A DNA stretch of 64,000 nucleotides from Mumia sp. Pv4-285 (GCF_041320275.1 NZ_CP162023.1:2356001-2420000), one strand, 5' to 3'. Shown: positions 22,397 through 31,481, counted from the first letter of the stretch. The notes: generated by a model not told the origin, from the letters alone. Numbers and translations are program-made.

Positions 22397-22402
22397 GCCT
22401 TC

Positions 22403-22408
22403 ACTCTA
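22403..22408 (-). promoter_or_regulatory. -10 hexamer of the PAC2 gene
   Basis: Minus-strand TAGAGT, 6-nt spacer, GTG 22396; leaderless layout. Confidence 0.45.
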
Positions 22409-22415
22409 TGACGCG

Positions 22416-23654
22416 TCAGACCACACCGAGCAGGGCGTCGACCGCGGAGCGGACGACCTGGCCGCTCGTCGGCCCACCGTCGGCCGCCCCGGAACCTGCC
22501 AGGGCGGCGTCGACCCAGGCGTCCACGGCGGTGATCGCGCCGGGCGTGTCGAGGTCGTTCGTCAGTGCTCGACGCAGCTCGGAGACGACGTCGGCGGCGG
22601 CGGGACCACCGCTCGCGAACGCCTCACGCCAGCGATCGAGCCGCTTGTGGGCGTCGACGATGTCGGAGTCGGCCCACTCCCACGGCGTGCGGTAGTGGTG
22701 GGCCAGCAGCGCGAGCCGGATCGCCATCGGGTCGTGGCCGTCCGCACGCAACCGGGAGACGAGCACCAGGTTGCCGAGGGACTTCGACATCTTCTCGCCG
22801 TCGTAGGCCACCATCGCCTGGTGGACGTACGCCTTCGCGAAGCGTGTCTCGGTCGCGACCTGCGCCTCGGAGGCCGACATCTCGTGGTGCGGGAAGATCA
22901 GGTCGGAGCCGCCGCCCTGGACGTCGAAGTCGTGCCCGAGCGTCTCCAGCGCGATCGCCGCGCACTCGACGTGCCAGCCGGGCCGTCCGCGCCCGAACGG
23001 GCTGTCCCAGGACGGCTCTCCCGGACGCTCGGCCTGCCACAGGAGACAGTCGAGCGGGTCGCGCTTGCCGGCGCGGTCGGGGTCTCCGCCGCGCTCGGCG
23101 AACAGGCGGAGCATCGTGTCGGCGTCGTAGCCGGAGACCGCGCCGAAGTCACGGTCGGCGTGCACAGAGAAGTAGACGTCGTCGTCGATCTCGTACGTCG
23201 CTCCGGCGTCACGGAGACGCTCGATCAGCGCGAGCGCCACCGGGATCGACTCGACAGCGCCCACGTAGTGGTCCGGTGCCAGGATCCGCAGCGCCGCCAT
23301 GTCCTCGCGGAACAGCTCGATCTCGCGCTCGGCCAGGTCGGTCCACGCGATGCCGGTCTCGTTCGCGCGCTCGAGGAGCGGGTCGTCGACGTCGGTGATG
23401 TTCTGGGTGTAGGTCACCTCCAGGCCACGATCGCGCCAGACCCGTTGCACGAGGTCGAACGTCAGATAGGTGGCGGCGTGGCCGAGGTGGGTGGCGTCGT
23501 ACGGGGTGATCCCGCAGACGTACAGGCGAGCGTGGTCCTGCGGGTCGACCTCCGTCACTGCACCGCTGGAGGTGTCGAACACCCGGACGGCGGAGCCCCG
23601 ACCGAGACCCAGGTCGGTGAGGTCGGGGACTTCGGGAGACGTCCAGGCGCGCAT
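22416..23654 (-). CDS. mshC: L-cysteine:1D-myo-inositol 2-amino-2-deoxy-glucopyranoside ligase MshC
   Basis: A 412-aa enzyme of mycothiol biosynthesis that joins cysteine to GlcN-Ins using ATP. It is a class I cysteinyl-tRNA synthetase relative lacking the anticodon domain. It has the zinc-site Cys in [10 protein letters not shown], the HIGH-type motif THLGHA (about 55-60) and KMSKS in [15 protein letters not shown]. Other conserved segments are the zinc-site [11 protein letters not shown] and the [10 protein letters not shown] helix. The length fits MshC and not CysS. ATG 23654 is preceded by TACCCT at 6 nt. Mycothiol is restricted to actinobacteria, which supports the taxonomic call. Confidence 0.96.
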   Translation of the reverse strand: MRAWTSPEVPDLTDLGLGRGSAVRVFDTSSGAVTEVDPQDHARLYVCGITPYDATHLGHAATYLTFDLVQRVWRDRGLEVTYTQNITDVDDPLLERANETGIAWTDLAEREIELFREDMAALRILAPDHYVGAVESIPVALALIERLRDAGATYEIDDDVYFSVHADRDFGAVSGYDADTMLRLFAERGGDPDRAGKRDPLDCLLWQAERPGEPSWDSPFGRGRPGWHVECAAIALETLGHDFDVQGGGSDLIFPHHEMSASEAQVATETRFAKAYVHQAMVAYDGEKMSKSLGNLVLVSRLRADGHDPMAIRLALLAHHYRTPWEWADSDIVDAHKRLDRWREAFASGGPAAADVVSELRRALTNDLDTPGAITAVDAWVDAALAGSGAADGGPTSGQVVRSAVDALLGVV

Positions 23655-23660
23655 GCCACG

Positions 23661-23666
23661 AGGGTA
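23661..23666 (-). promoter_or_regulatory. -10 hexamer of mshC
   Basis: Minus-strand TACCCT, 6-nt spacer, ATG 23654; an AT-rich TTATACCC context supports it. Confidence 0.5.
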
Positions 23667-23677
23667 TAAGGCGCCGC

Positions 23678-24499
23678 CTACAGCGGCGGCCACGGGATCG
23701 TGGGCCACCGGTCGCCGGGCTCCGGCATGACTCCCTCGGCCAGCAGGTCGTCGATCCGCTCCGCGAGCGCGAGGATCTCCGTGGGCGTCAGCAGCGGGTC
23801 GAGCGCGGAGCGCAACGGTCCGCGGACGATGTCGTCCAGCAGCGTCGTCAGCCGCGCTCGCTCGTCGCTCTCGAGCGACTCGCCGGACCATCCCCACAGG
23901 ACGGTGCGGAGCTTGAGCTCGGAGTGGAACGTCAGACCGTGGTCGCACCCCACCACGGGGCCGTCTGCGGGCTGACCCTTCTCCGGCAGGATGTGGCTGC
24001 CCTTGCGGTCGGCGTTGTTGACCACCGCGTCGAACAGCGCCATGGCCCGCAGCGAGGCCGACGCGCGGTGCAGCAGCTGCACGGGCCGGTCCTCGGCGTC
24101 GTATGCGTCGAGCACCGCGAACCACCCCGCCCGTGACGACTCCGCTGCCGGCGCGACGTCCACCTGCGGCTTGCTCACGTCGACGTCCACCCAGCGCTGC
24201 ACCATCCCGAACCCGAACGGCCCGTCACGCAGCACCGTGGGCGGTACGACGTGCCAGTCGGCGGCCTCGGAGACGAGGTACGCCGCGCGTTCGCGCGCCG
24301 CGAGCGTCCCGTCCGGGAAGTCCCACAGCGGGCGCTCACCGCGTACGGGCTTGTAGACGCACTCGACGGCGTCGCCCGCGGCGCTCACGGTGCCGAAGAA
24401 CGTCCCGTTCGAGGCTCGGACGAGCCGCCCCGTCACCTCCAGGTCGCCGTCGGTCAGCAGGTCGAGCATCGAGGTGTGCTCGGGCCCCGGGTCAGTCAC
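23678..24499 (-). CDS. SCO1664 family protein (phosphatidylinositol-kinase-like fold)
   Basis: A 273-aa protein of the SCO1664 family. Kinase-like features are [16 protein letters not shown] (Lys in the nucleotide site), [18 protein letters not shown] (catalytic loop with Asn/Asp) and [10 protein letters not shown] (DFG-like metal site). It may be an ATP-dependent transferase, but no substrate is known. Start GTG 24499 overlaps the end of the DUF3090 gene by 8 nt. It always travels with DUF3090 and a phosphomutase-like gene in actinobacteria, suggesting a common pathway. Confidence 0.85.
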   Translation of the reverse strand: MTDPGPEHTSMLDLLTDGDLEVTGRLVRASNGTFFGTVSAAGDAVECVYKPVRGERPLWDFPDGTLAARERAAYLVSEAADWHVVPPTVLRDGPFGFGMVQRWVDVDVSKPQVDVAPAAESSRAGWFAVLDAYDAEDRPVQLLHRASASLRAMALFDAVVNNADRKGSHILPEKGQPADGPVVGCDHGLTFHSELKLRTVLWGWSGESLESDERARLTTLLDDIVRGPLRSALDPLLTPTEILALAERIDDLLAEGVMPEPGDRWPTIPWPPL

Positions 24500-25016
24500 G
24501 CGGAACCCGGCGGAAACCGTTCGCGCGCGGGCACAGGTGCCCCTCCGGCTCGACGACGCCCCCGCAGAACGGACACGTCGGCCGCCCGGCAGCCACGACG
24601 CTGCGAGCACGTTCGGCGAACTCGAGGGCGACCTCCGGCCGCAACGTGACGACGAGCACGTCGCTGGCCTCGGTGTCCTCGTCGTCGGTCACCGCGAAGG
24701 CCTCGACGACGACCTCGCCGTCGTCGGGCTCCCACGCCAGCGTCATGGCGCCGACGCGGAACTCCTCCTCGATCGGCTGGTCGAGGGGTTCCAGGTCGAC
24801 CGTCCGACCGGGCGCCGGGCCCGTGCCGGCGTCGCTGCCGACCTCGACCAGGAGCGCCTCGAGCCGCTCGGCGAGCACTTGCACCTGCGCCTTCTCCAGC
24901 GCGACGGAGGTGACCCGAGCGCCGTCGCTGGCCTGCAGGAAGAAGGTCCGTTCACCGGGCACGCCGACGGTTCCTGCCACGAACCGTCGCGGGCGCTCGT
25001 ACCGGTGGATCAGCAT
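24492..25016 (-). CDS. DUF3090 family protein
   Basis: A 174-aa protein matching DUF3090: MLIHRYERPRRFVAGTVGVP at the N-terminus, ALEKAQVQVLAERLEALLVE in the middle, and a small CXXC...C zinc-like module at the end (CPFCGGVVEPEGHLCPR). Its function is unknown. TAGGCT lies 7 nt before the ATG. The protein is co-translated with the SCO1664-family protein. The terminal cysteine cluster suggests a structural zinc site. Confidence 0.88.
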   Translation of the reverse strand: MLIHRYERPRRFVAGTVGVPGERTFFLQASDGARVTSVALEKAQVQVLAERLEALLVEVGSDAGTGPAPGRTVDLEPLDQPIEEEFRVGAMTLAWEPDDGEVVVEAFAVTDDEDTEASDVLVVTLRPEVALEFAERARSVVAAGRPTCPFCGGVVEPEGHLCPRANGFRRVPRD

Positions 25017-25023
25017 GGGTCCG

Positions 25024-25029
25024 AGCCTA
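25024..25029 (-). promoter_or_regulatory. -10 hexamer of the DUF3090-SCO1664 operon
   Basis: Minus-strand TAGGCT with a 7-nt spacer to ATG 25016. Confidence 0.5.
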
Positions 25030-25076
25030 GACAGGCCGACACCCCGCGGCGACTCCTGCCCCGTCCTCGCAGCACC

Positions 25077-25778
25077 TCACGCACCCCCGCCCACCGGAGC
25101 GTCACCGCTGGGGACGCCGTCGGCGGGCGCAGCGTCGGCCTGAGGCACGAAGCCCGAGAGGTCCGAACCCAGGTCGTTGACGTGGTGCACCGTCGGCCGG
25201 TGCATGCCGTACGTCACGATGCTCACCGACCCGGGCGCGACCGAGATGCGCTGGAACAGGTCGAGATGAAGGCCGAGGGCGTCGGCGATGATCGCCTTGA
25301 TCACATCACCGTGGCTCACCGCAGCCCAGACCGAGCGAGCCCCGTGGGCGCGGGCGACCTGTCGGTCGAACCGGCGTACGGCGTCGGTCGCGCGCGCCGA
25401 CATCTCCGCCAACCCCTCTCCCCCGGGAAAGATGGCGGCTGTCGGCTGTCGCTGGACGATCGACCACAGCGGCTCCTTCGCGAGCTCGCTCAGCTTGCGA
25501 CCGGTCCAGCGGCCGTAGCCGCACTCGACGAAACCCGAGTCCCGGCGCAGGGCGACGTCACTGCGCTGGGCGGCGACGACCTCGCGCGCGGTCTGCGTGG
25601 TCCGCAGCAGCGGGCTGCTCACGACGAGCGCGAGCGGGACCGCCGCGAGCCGCTGGCCGACGTTCTTGGCCTGCTCCTGACCGAGCGGGTCGAGGCCGAT
25701 GCCGCGGGTGCGCCCGGCGAGGATGCCGTCGGCGTTGGCTGCTGTACGCCCGTGGCGCACGAGGATCAGGGTCGGCAC
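25077..25778 (-). CDS. MSMEG_4193-family phosphomutase-like histidine phosphatase
   Basis: A 233-aa histidine phosphatase. The catalytic LVRHGRTAAN motif is at residues ~6-15, the second Arg in SSPLLRTTQTA, Glu in GFVECGYGRWTG and the second His in AVSHGDVIKAI. The cluster with DUF3090 and SCO1664 matches the group usually named MSMEG_4193 family putative phosphomutase. GTG 25778 gives a start directly before the catalytic strand, and TACGCT lies 6 nt upstream. The C-terminal tail (~30 residues) is Ala/Gly/Pro-rich and probably disordered. Confidence 0.9.
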   Translation of the reverse strand: MPTLILVRHGRTAANADGILAGRTRGIGLDPLGQEQAKNVGQRLAAVPLALVVSSPLLRTTQTAREVVAAQRSDVALRRDSGFVECGYGRWTGRKLSELAKEPLWSIVQRQPTAAIFPGGEGLAEMSARATDAVRRFDRQVARAHGARSVWAAVSHGDVIKAIIADALGLHLDLFQRISVAPGSVSIVTYGMHRPTVHHVNDLGSDLSGFVPQADAAPADGVPSGDAPVGGGA

Positions 25779-25784
25779 GCGTCG

Positions 25785-25790
25785 AGCGTA
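25785..25790 (-). promoter_or_regulatory. -10 hexamer of the phosphomutase gene
   Basis: Minus-strand TACGCT, 6-nt spacer, GTG 25778. Confidence 0.5.
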
Positions 25791-25827
25791 GTCGGCCCAG
25801 GCGCCTGCCACGGTCCAGAATGGCAAC

Positions 25828-26811
25828 GTGATCGTCGAGTGCGCGGCCTACCGAGACCGGACCATCGTCAAGACCGACGCGACGATGCACGACCTGAGCG
25901 AGCTCGCGAACGCGCAGACCGGGCCGGACGACTTCGTGTGGGTCCTGCTCCAGGATCCCGACTACGACGAGTTCACTGCACTCCAGAGCGCGTTCGGTCT
26001 CCATCCTCTCGCGGTCGAGGACGCGGTCACGGCGCAGCAGCGTCCGAAGATCGACGTCTACGAGGACTCCGCGTTCGTCGTGATGCGCACTCTCGAGTAC
26101 GACGACGACACCAGCACGGTCAGCGTGGGCGAGGTGTCGATGTTCGTCGGCCCTCACTACGCGATCACCGTCCGCCACGGCACCTGGCCGCGCCTCGACG
26201 ACATCCGCGAGCGCGCGGCAGCCCAGCCGGCCCTCCTCGAGTTCGGCTCGGTCGCCGCCGCGTACCACGTCGTCGACTCCGTGGTCGACGCCTACCTCGC
26301 GATCGCGGATGCGTTGACCGAGGACGTGGAGGAGGTCGAGGACGCCGTGTTCGCGCAGGCGTCGCCCGACTCCACCGCGCGCGTCTATCTGCTCAAGCGT
26401 GAGCTGGTCGCGTTCCGCAAGGCCGTCGTTCCCATCCACACTCCGATCACGGGTCTGCTCTCCCACCGCTCGAAGTGGCCCGTCAGGGAGGGGTTGCGCC
26501 CGTACTTCCGGGACATCGCCGACCACCTCGAACACGCCCGCGGCACGATCGACTCGCTCGACCACCTGCTGGACAACGTGATGGAGGCCCGCGCGACGCA
26601 GATCTCGGTCCAGCAGAACGACGACATGCGCAAGCTCGCCGCGTACGCCGCCATGATCGCGGGTCCGACGCTCGTCGCCGGCGTCTACGGGATGAACTTC
26701 GACGAGATGCCCGAGCTGCGGTGGACCTTCGGCTACCCGCTGGCGGTCCTGCTGATGGTCGTGATCGTCCTCGTGCTGTGGCGGGCGTTCAAGCGCTCCG
26801 GCTGGCTCTGA
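25828..26811 (+). CDS. corA: CorA family magnesium/cobalt channel
   Basis: A 327-aa protein with the CorA layout: a large cytosolic funnel domain (1-265), then two C-terminal helices with the selectivity motif YGMNF (GVYGMNFDEMPE) between them and a basic tail (WRAFKRSGWL). It forms a homopentameric Mg2+ channel in the membrane. GTG 25828 has CAGAAT 6 nt upstream, a leaderless layout. It is divergent from the phosphomutase gene and convergent with the SDR gene. Confidence 0.93.
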   Translation: MIVECAAYRDRTIVKTDATMHDLSELANAQTGPDDFVWVLLQDPDYDEFTALQSAFGLHPLAVEDAVTAQQRPKIDVYEDSAFVVMRTLEYDDDTSTVSVGEVSMFVGPHYAITVRHGTWPRLDDIRERAAAQPALLEFGSVAAAYHVVDSVVDAYLAIADALTEDVEEVEDAVFAQASPDSTARVYLLKRELVAFRKAVVPIHTPITGLLSHRSKWPVREGLRPYFRDIADHLEHARGTIDSLDHLLDNVMEARATQISVQQNDDMRKLAAYAAMIAGPTLVAGVYGMNFDEMPELRWTFGYPLAVLLMVVIVLVLWRAFKRSGWL

Positions 26812-26840
26812 CCCATCCGCGCGTCGGGGCCGACGAGGTC

Positions 26841-27557
26841 TCACCACGGCACGATGCCGTCACGTCCGTAGAACGCTCCGGTCGGCCCGTCCGGTGCGAC
26901 GGTCGCCGCTCGTACGCTCGCCTCCGCCCCCTCGGCGACGGTCTGGGTGCCACGGTGGTCGTTGAGGTCGGTCGCCGTGTACCCGGGGTCGACGGCGTTG
27001 ACGCGGAGCTCCGGCAGGGCCTTCGCGTACATCGTCGTCATCATGTTGAGCGCCGACTTCGACGACGGATAGACGAGGCTCACCAGAGTGGACTCGAGGC
27101 GGCTCGGGTCGGTCGTCACCCCGAACGAGCCCATGCCGCTGGAGACGTTCACGATCCGCGGATGCGCCGATGCACGGAGCATCGACAGGAAGGCGTTCGT
27201 GACGCGGACCGGTCCGAGGACGTTCACCCCGAAGACCGGGATGAAGTCCGCCGGCACGGTGTCCTCGGGCTCCACCCGCCGCCCGGTGATCCCGGCGTTG
27301 TTGACCAGGACATCGAGCCCGGTCCCGCCCTCCCCGACGGTCGCGACCGCAGCCGCCACCGACGCGTCGTCCGTCACGTCGATCGTGACCTGCCGGACGT
27401 CGAGACCGTCCTGTTGAACCGTCTCGGCCGCCTTCTTCCCGAGCTCGGGGTCGCGTGACCCGAGCCAGACCGTCCATCCGAGTTCGGCGAGGCGGCGGAC
27501 CGTCTCGAGGCCGATTCCCTTGTTCGCCCCGGTGACCAGGGCCGTCGTTGTCGTCAT
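26841..27557 (-). CDS. Short-chain dehydrogenase/reductase
   Basis: A 238-aa classical SDR. The cofactor motif TGANKGIG is at residues ~9-16, NNAG follows in the middle, and the catalytic Ser (VNVSSGMGSF) and YxxxK (YPSSKSA) are intact. The Arg in GSRDPE after strand 2 suggests NADP(H). The substrate is unknown. Its ATG is preceded by GACGCT at 6 nt, with a -35-like TGGAAC. It is divergent from an XRE regulator, and the dyads between them overlap its promoter, so it is the probable target of that regulator. Confidence 0.9.
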   Translation of the reverse strand: MTTTTALVTGANKGIGLETVRRLAELGWTVWLGSRDPELGKKAAETVQQDGLDVRQVTIDVTDDASVAAAVATVGEGGTGLDVLVNNAGITGRRVEPEDTVPADFIPVFGVNVLGPVRVTNAFLSMLRASAHPRIVNVSSGMGSFGVTTDPSRLESTLVSLVYPSSKSALNMMTTMYAKALPELRVNAVDPGYTATDLNDHRGTQTVAEGAEASVRAATVAPDGPTGAFYGRDGIVPW

Positions 27558-27589
27558 GCATCGAGCGTCGCCCCCGGCGTCGTGCCGTT

Positions 27590-27622
27590 CCAGGACCGGT
27601 TCGTCCTGGTACGGCCTGTACC
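27590..27622. promoter_or_regulatory. Paired inverted repeats between the SDR and XRE genes
   Basis: CCAGGAC-cggttc-GTCCTGG (27590-27609) and GGTAC-ggcct-GTACC (27608-27622) are both perfect and overlap by 2 bp. The first covers the predicted -35 (27587-27592, minus strand) of the SDR gene. It is the likely operator of the XRE/MmyB-type protein. Confidence 0.65.
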
Positions 27623-27668
27623 ACGCTGCGGCGTGGTGGGCGCCGCGCCGACGTGCCATCGTGGCGGT

Positions 27669-28517
27669 GTGGATCGCCGCGAGCTTGGCCGACTGGTCGT
27701 CCGTGCGCGCAGCCGGGTCACCCCGGCCGAGGTCGGGCTCCCCGAGGGGCCGCGTCGGCGGGTGCAGGGTCTGCGCCGAGAGGAGCTCGCCGTGCTGGCG
27801 GGCATCAGCGTCGACTACGTCACCCGCATCGAGCAGGGACGCGGTGCGCATCCCTCACCCTCGGTGCTCGCGGCGCTCGCGCGTGCACTGCGGATGACGG
27901 ACGACGAGCGCCGCGAGATGTTCGACCTCGCAGACGCGGCCTCGCCGCGCGACGGGCACGTCCCGATGCTGGTCCGAGCCAGCATCCTTCGGCTCCTCGA
28001 CCGGCTGGAGGACCAGCCGGTCGTCGTGCTCAGCGCGAAGGGTGACGTGCTCGCGTGGAACCCGCTCGCGGCAGCGCTCCTGGGCGACTTCTCGGCGGTC
28101 GCCCCGCCCCAGCGCAACATCGTGCGCCAGCGCTTCCTGGGTGCGCCGAGCCGTGTCTCGGTGTCGGCGGAGGAGGCAGCCGTCACCGCAGCGCAGTCCG
28201 TCACCTCGCTCCGCGCGGCGGCCGCGAAGTATCCCGCCGACCCGGACCTGCGACGCCTGGTCGACGAGCTCCGCGCGCGGAACCCGGAGTTCGAGCGGCT
28301 GTGGGTCGAGGCGCCGTCGCAGGTCTGGCGGAGCCATCGCAAGACCATCGAGCACCCCACGGTCGGCACGCTCACGCTCGACTGCGACGCGCTCGAGGTC
28401 GCCGAGACCGACCAGACCGTGATCGTCTACTCCGCCGAGCCCGGATCGCGCGACGCGGAGCTCCTGCAGCTCGTCAAGGTCGTCGGCACCCAGAGCCTCG
28501 GCGCCGACGTCGGGTGA
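27669..28517 (+). CDS. XRE-family regulator with MmyB-like ligand-binding domain
   Basis: A 282-aa regulator. The N-terminal HTH_31 region is seen in LREEL-type helices (GLRREELAVLAGISVDYVTRI, read in two parts around residue 38) with the typical EQGRG. The C-terminal MmyB-like domain (residues ~100-270) carries VVLSAKGDVLAWNPLAAALL, RNIVRQRFL and a final LDCDALEV segment; it probably binds a small hydrophobic ligand. Such genes usually sit divergent from an SDR gene that they control, as here. GTG 27669 has CATCGT 6 nt upstream. Confidence 0.9.
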   Translation: MDRRELGRLVVRARSRVTPAEVGLPEGPRRRVQGLRREELAVLAGISVDYVTRIEQGRGAHPSPSVLAALARALRMTDDERREMFDLADAASPRDGHVPMLVRASILRLLDRLEDQPVVVLSAKGDVLAWNPLAAALLGDFSAVAPPQRNIVRQRFLGAPSRVSVSAEEAAVTAAQSVTSLRAAAAKYPADPDLRRLVDELRARNPEFERLWVEAPSQVWRSHRKTIEHPTVGTLTLDCDALEVAETDQTVIVYSAEPGSRDAELLQLVKVVGTQSLGADVG

Positions 28518-28524
28518 CCAGCAG

Positions 28525-29364
28525 CTAGCCGACCGTCGTGCCGGCAGCGATCGTGCCGGTCGCGAGGAGCGCGAGGACGAGCGTCCCCAGGCCGATCCGG
28601 TAGATCACGAACGGCGTGTACGAGTGCTTGCTGACGTACTGCAGGAGCCAGTGGATCACCGAGATGCCGACGACGAACGACACCACGGTCGCGAGGATCG
28701 TCGCGCCGACTCCGTACGCGTTGTCACCCCCGGGGATCTCGGGCAGCTGGAACAGGCCGGCCCCGACGACCGCCGGGATCGCCAGCAGGAACGCATAGCG
28801 CGTGGCCGCAGCGCGGTCGTACCCGAGCGCGCGTCCCATGCTGATCGTGGCACCGGACCGCGAGACCCCGGGGATCAGCGCCATCGCCTGCGCGAGACCG
28901 AACAGTACGGCGTGCCTGACGGTGAGGTCCTCGATCTTGCGGTCGAGGCGTCCCAGCCGGTCGCAGATGCCGAGGACCACGCCCATCACGATGAGCATCG
29001 TCGCGATCACCCACAGGTTGCGGAAGTCGCTCTCGATGGCGTCCTTGAGCGCGATGCCGAGGACCACGATCGGGAGCGAGCCGATGATCACGAACCAGCC
29101 CATGCGCCACTCGAGCGTCGTGCGGGCTGCGGGCTTCACCAGGCCGCGCAGCCAGCCTCCGGCGATGTTCCAGATGTCGCGCCAGAAGTAGATGACGACA
29201 GCCAGCTCGGTCCCGATCTGGATGACCGCGGTGAACGCGGCGCCGGGGTCCTCCCACCCGAAGAACTTCGGGAAGATCGCCAGGTGGGCGGACGACGAGA
29301 TCGGGAGGAACTCGGTGAGCCCCTGGATGAGACCGAGGACGAGCGCTTGGAGGAGGTCGGTCAC
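28525..29364 (-). CDS. uppP: Undecaprenyl-diphosphatase UppP (BacA)
   Basis: A 279-aa, highly hydrophobic enzyme with about eight helices that dephosphorylates undecaprenyl diphosphate to recycle the cell-wall lipid carrier. Signatures are GLTEFLPISSSAHL (catalytic Glu and Ser) and PGVSRSGATISMG (Arg and Ser), both complete. The GTG start overlaps the stop codon of the LLM oxidoreductase gene (GTGA), so the two are co-translated. The position near the phosphomutase/DUF3090 cluster matches mycobacteria (Rv2136c). Confidence 0.96.
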   Translation of the reverse strand: MTDLLQALVLGLIQGLTEFLPISSSAHLAIFPKFFGWEDPGAAFTAVIQIGTELAVVIYFWRDIWNIAGGWLRGLVKPAARTTLEWRMGWFVIIGSLPIVVLGIALKDAIESDFRNLWVIATMLIVMGVVLGICDRLGRLDRKIEDLTVRHAVLFGLAQAMALIPGVSRSGATISMGRALGYDRAAATRYAFLLAIPAVVGAGLFQLPEIPGGDNAYGVGATILATVVSFVVGISVIHWLLQYVSKHSYTPFVIYRIGLGTLVLALLATGTIAAGTTVG

Positions 29365-30413
29365 TCGCCGGCACCCGAGGCGTCGAAGGCGTCGACGACC
29401 GTGCGGAGGACGTGCGCGCGCTCGTCGTGGGTCGCGCCGAACGTCGACACCGCGAGCGTCGTCACGCCGACCTCGGCGTACGCCTGCAGGCGCTCGGCGA
29501 TGCGCTCCTTGGGGCCGATCAGCGCAGTCTGGTCGATCAGCTCGAACGGGACCGCTGCCGCAGCCTCAGCCTGCTTCTTGTCGAGGTAGAGGTCTTGGAT
29601 CTTCTGCGCGGCGTCCTCGAAGCCCATCCGGCGAGCCAGCGCGTTGTAGAAGTTCTGCTTGCGGCTGCCCATGCCACCGACGTACAGCGCGGTGTACGCA
29701 CGGATCACCTGTGCGCACTCCTCGAGGTCGTCTCCGACGACGACCGGGACCGTGGGGACGATGTCGAACCCGTCCATCGACTTGCCGGCCTTCTCGCGAC
29801 CGACGCGGATGTGGTCGGTGGAGACCGCCGCCTGCTCGGGGTTGAAGAAAATCGCGAGCCAGCCGTCGGCGACCTCGCCGGCCAGCTCGAGGTTCTTCGG
29901 ACCGACCGCCGCGAGATAGATCGGGATGTCGGAGCGGTAGGGGTGGAGCATGATCTTGAGCGGCTTGCCCGGGCCGTCGGGCAGCGGGAGCGTGAAGTGC
30001 TCACCGGCGTAGTTGAGCGGCTCCTCGCGGGCGAGGATCGTGCGCACGATCTCGACGTACTCCCGGGTGCGGGCGAGCGGCTTGTCGAACTTGACGCCGT
30101 GCCAGCCCTCCGAGACCTGCGGGCCGGAGACGCCGAGCCCGAGGCGTACGCGGCCCTCCGACAGGCGGTCGAGCGTGGCGGCCGTCATCGCGGTCATCGC
30201 GGGCGTGCGGCCGGGGATCTGCAGGATCGCGGTGCCGAGCTCGAGGGTCGTGGTGCGCGCACCGATCCACGACAGCAGGGTCGGCACGTCAGAGCCGTAC
30301 GCCTCCGCCGCCCAGGCCGACGAGAAGCCCAACGACTCCGCGTAGACCGCGGTCTCGACCCGCTCCGCGACGTCCGGTCCGGCGACGTACCCGACGTTGA
30401 TACCCAGCTTCAT
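29361..30413 (-). CDS. LLM-class F420-dependent oxidoreductase
   Basis: A 350-aa luciferase-like TIM-barrel flavin/F420 enzyme. It begins MKLGINVGYVAGPDVAER, with the LGTAILQIPGRTP strand, LGLGVSGPQVSEGWHG loop and the IYLAAVGPKNLELAGEVADG core. These are typical of F420-dependent LLM proteins found next to uppP in actinobacteria. The substrate is unknown. ATG 30413 has GGGGAG 6 nt upstream. It is the first gene of an operon with uppP and divergent from the aldo-keto reductase gene. Confidence 0.9.
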   Translation of the reverse strand: MKLGINVGYVAGPDVAERVETAVYAESLGFSSAWAAEAYGSDVPTLLSWIGARTTTLELGTAILQIPGRTPAMTAMTAATLDRLSEGRVRLGLGVSGPQVSEGWHGVKFDKPLARTREYVEIVRTILAREEPLNYAGEHFTLPLPDGPGKPLKIMLHPYRSDIPIYLAAVGPKNLELAGEVADGWLAIFFNPEQAAVSTDHIRVGREKAGKSMDGFDIVPTVPVVVGDDLEECAQVIRAYTALYVGGMGSRKQNFYNALARRMGFEDAAQKIQDLYLDKKQAEAAAAVPFELIDQTALIGPKERIAERLQAYAEVGVTTLAVSTFGATHDERAHVLRTVVDAFDASGAGE

Positions 30414-30536
30414 GACCCGCTCCCCTCTCGATGGCATGGCGAGCCTAGCGGCACGCATGTGCAGACCTCGACTAGCCTTCCGACAGGGCCATCGGACGGG
30501 CCGCCACGCGAGGAGAGCTGTCTCCAGAGGAGAGAG

Positions 30537-31481
30537 ATGCACGAACGCTTCGTCGGGCGCAGCGGGCTGGCTGTGTCGAGGATCGGGCTCGGCACCGCGT
30601 CGTGGGGCCGCGACACCGACCAGCACGAGGCCGCCGAGCTCTTCCGGCTGTTCGTCGACGCGGGCGGCACCCTCCTCGACACCGCCGCGTCGTACTCCGC
30701 CGGGGACAGCGAGTCCCTGCTCGGCTCGCTGGTCGCCGACGTCCGACGCGACGACGTCGTGCTGGTCTCCAAGGCCGGCTCCGGTGCCGGCGCACGACGG
30801 CCGGGGACGTCCCGAGCCGCGATGCTGGACTCCCTCGACGCCTCGCTCGCCCGGCTCGGGACCGACCACCTCGACGTGTGGCTCGTCCAGGGCTGGGATC
30901 CACGTGTCCCGGTCGACGAGACCCTGGGCGCGCTGGAGCACGCGGTCACCACGGGACGTACCCGCTATGTCGGTGTGTCGAACTACACGGGTTGGCAGAC
31001 CGCGTACGCCCACACGCGCCAGGCGATGCGTGACCTCGGGGCGCCGGTCGTCGCCGCCGAGGTCGAGTACTCCCTGCTCGCCCGCCAGCCCGAGCGCGAG
31101 GTGCTTCCCGCCGCTGCCGACCTCGGGTTCGGGGTGCTGGCGTGGTCCGCGCTCGGCCGGGGTGTGCTCACCGGCAAGTACCGGTACGGCATGCCTGCCG
31201 ACTCCCGCGCCGCGTCCGACCACCTCGCCGGGTTCGTCGAGCCGTACCTCGACGAACCCGCTCGCCAGGTCGTCGAGGCGGTCTGCCGCGCCGCGGACGG
31301 GTTGCAGCTCACGCCGCTCGAGGTCGCGCTCGCGTGGGTCCGTGACCGACCTGGTGTCGCAAGCGCCCTCATCGGGCCCCGTACGGCGGCACAATTGAAG
31401 GCGGCCCTGGCAGTCGAGGAAGTCACGTTGCCGGTGGAGATCGTCGAGGCGCTCGACGACGTGTCGGTCGAGTGGATCTGA
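30537..31481 (+). CDS. Aldo/keto reductase
   Basis: A 314-aa NADPH-dependent TIM-barrel oxidoreductase. Catalytic Asp and Tyr lie in LLDTAASYSAGDSESLLG, Lys in VLVSKAGSG, and the family His is replaced by Gln in LDVWLVQGWDP. The cofactor-binding C-terminus has ASALIGPRTAAQLKAAL. The reaction is reduction of an unknown carbonyl compound. ATG 30537 has AGAGGAG 4 nt upstream. It is followed 12 nt later by the DUF5703 gene. Confidence 0.9.
   Translation: MHERFVGRSGLAVSRIGLGTASWGRDTDQHEAAELFRLFVDAGGTLLDTAASYSAGDSESLLGSLVADVRRDDVVLVSKAGSGAGARRPGTSRAAMLDSLDASLARLGTDHLDVWLVQGWDPRVPVDETLGALEHAVTTGRTRYVGVSNYTGWQTAYAHTRQAMRDLGAPVVAAEVEYSLLARQPEREVLPAAADLGFGVLAWSALGRGVLTGKYRYGMPADSRAASDHLAGFVEPYLDEPARQVVEAVCRAADGLQLTPLEVALAWVRDRPGVASALIGPRTAAQLKAALAVEEVTLPVEIVEALDDVSVEWI

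Noticed and set aside
22416-23654. Cysteinyl-tRNA synthetase
   Set aside because: At 412 residues it lacks the C-terminal anticodon-binding domain and sits in the usual mshC context.
26822-26835. Terminator CGTCGG-GG-CCGACG between CorA and SDR genes
   Set aside because: The loop of two bases cannot form a stable hairpin of this length; likely a chance palindrome in GC-rich DNA.
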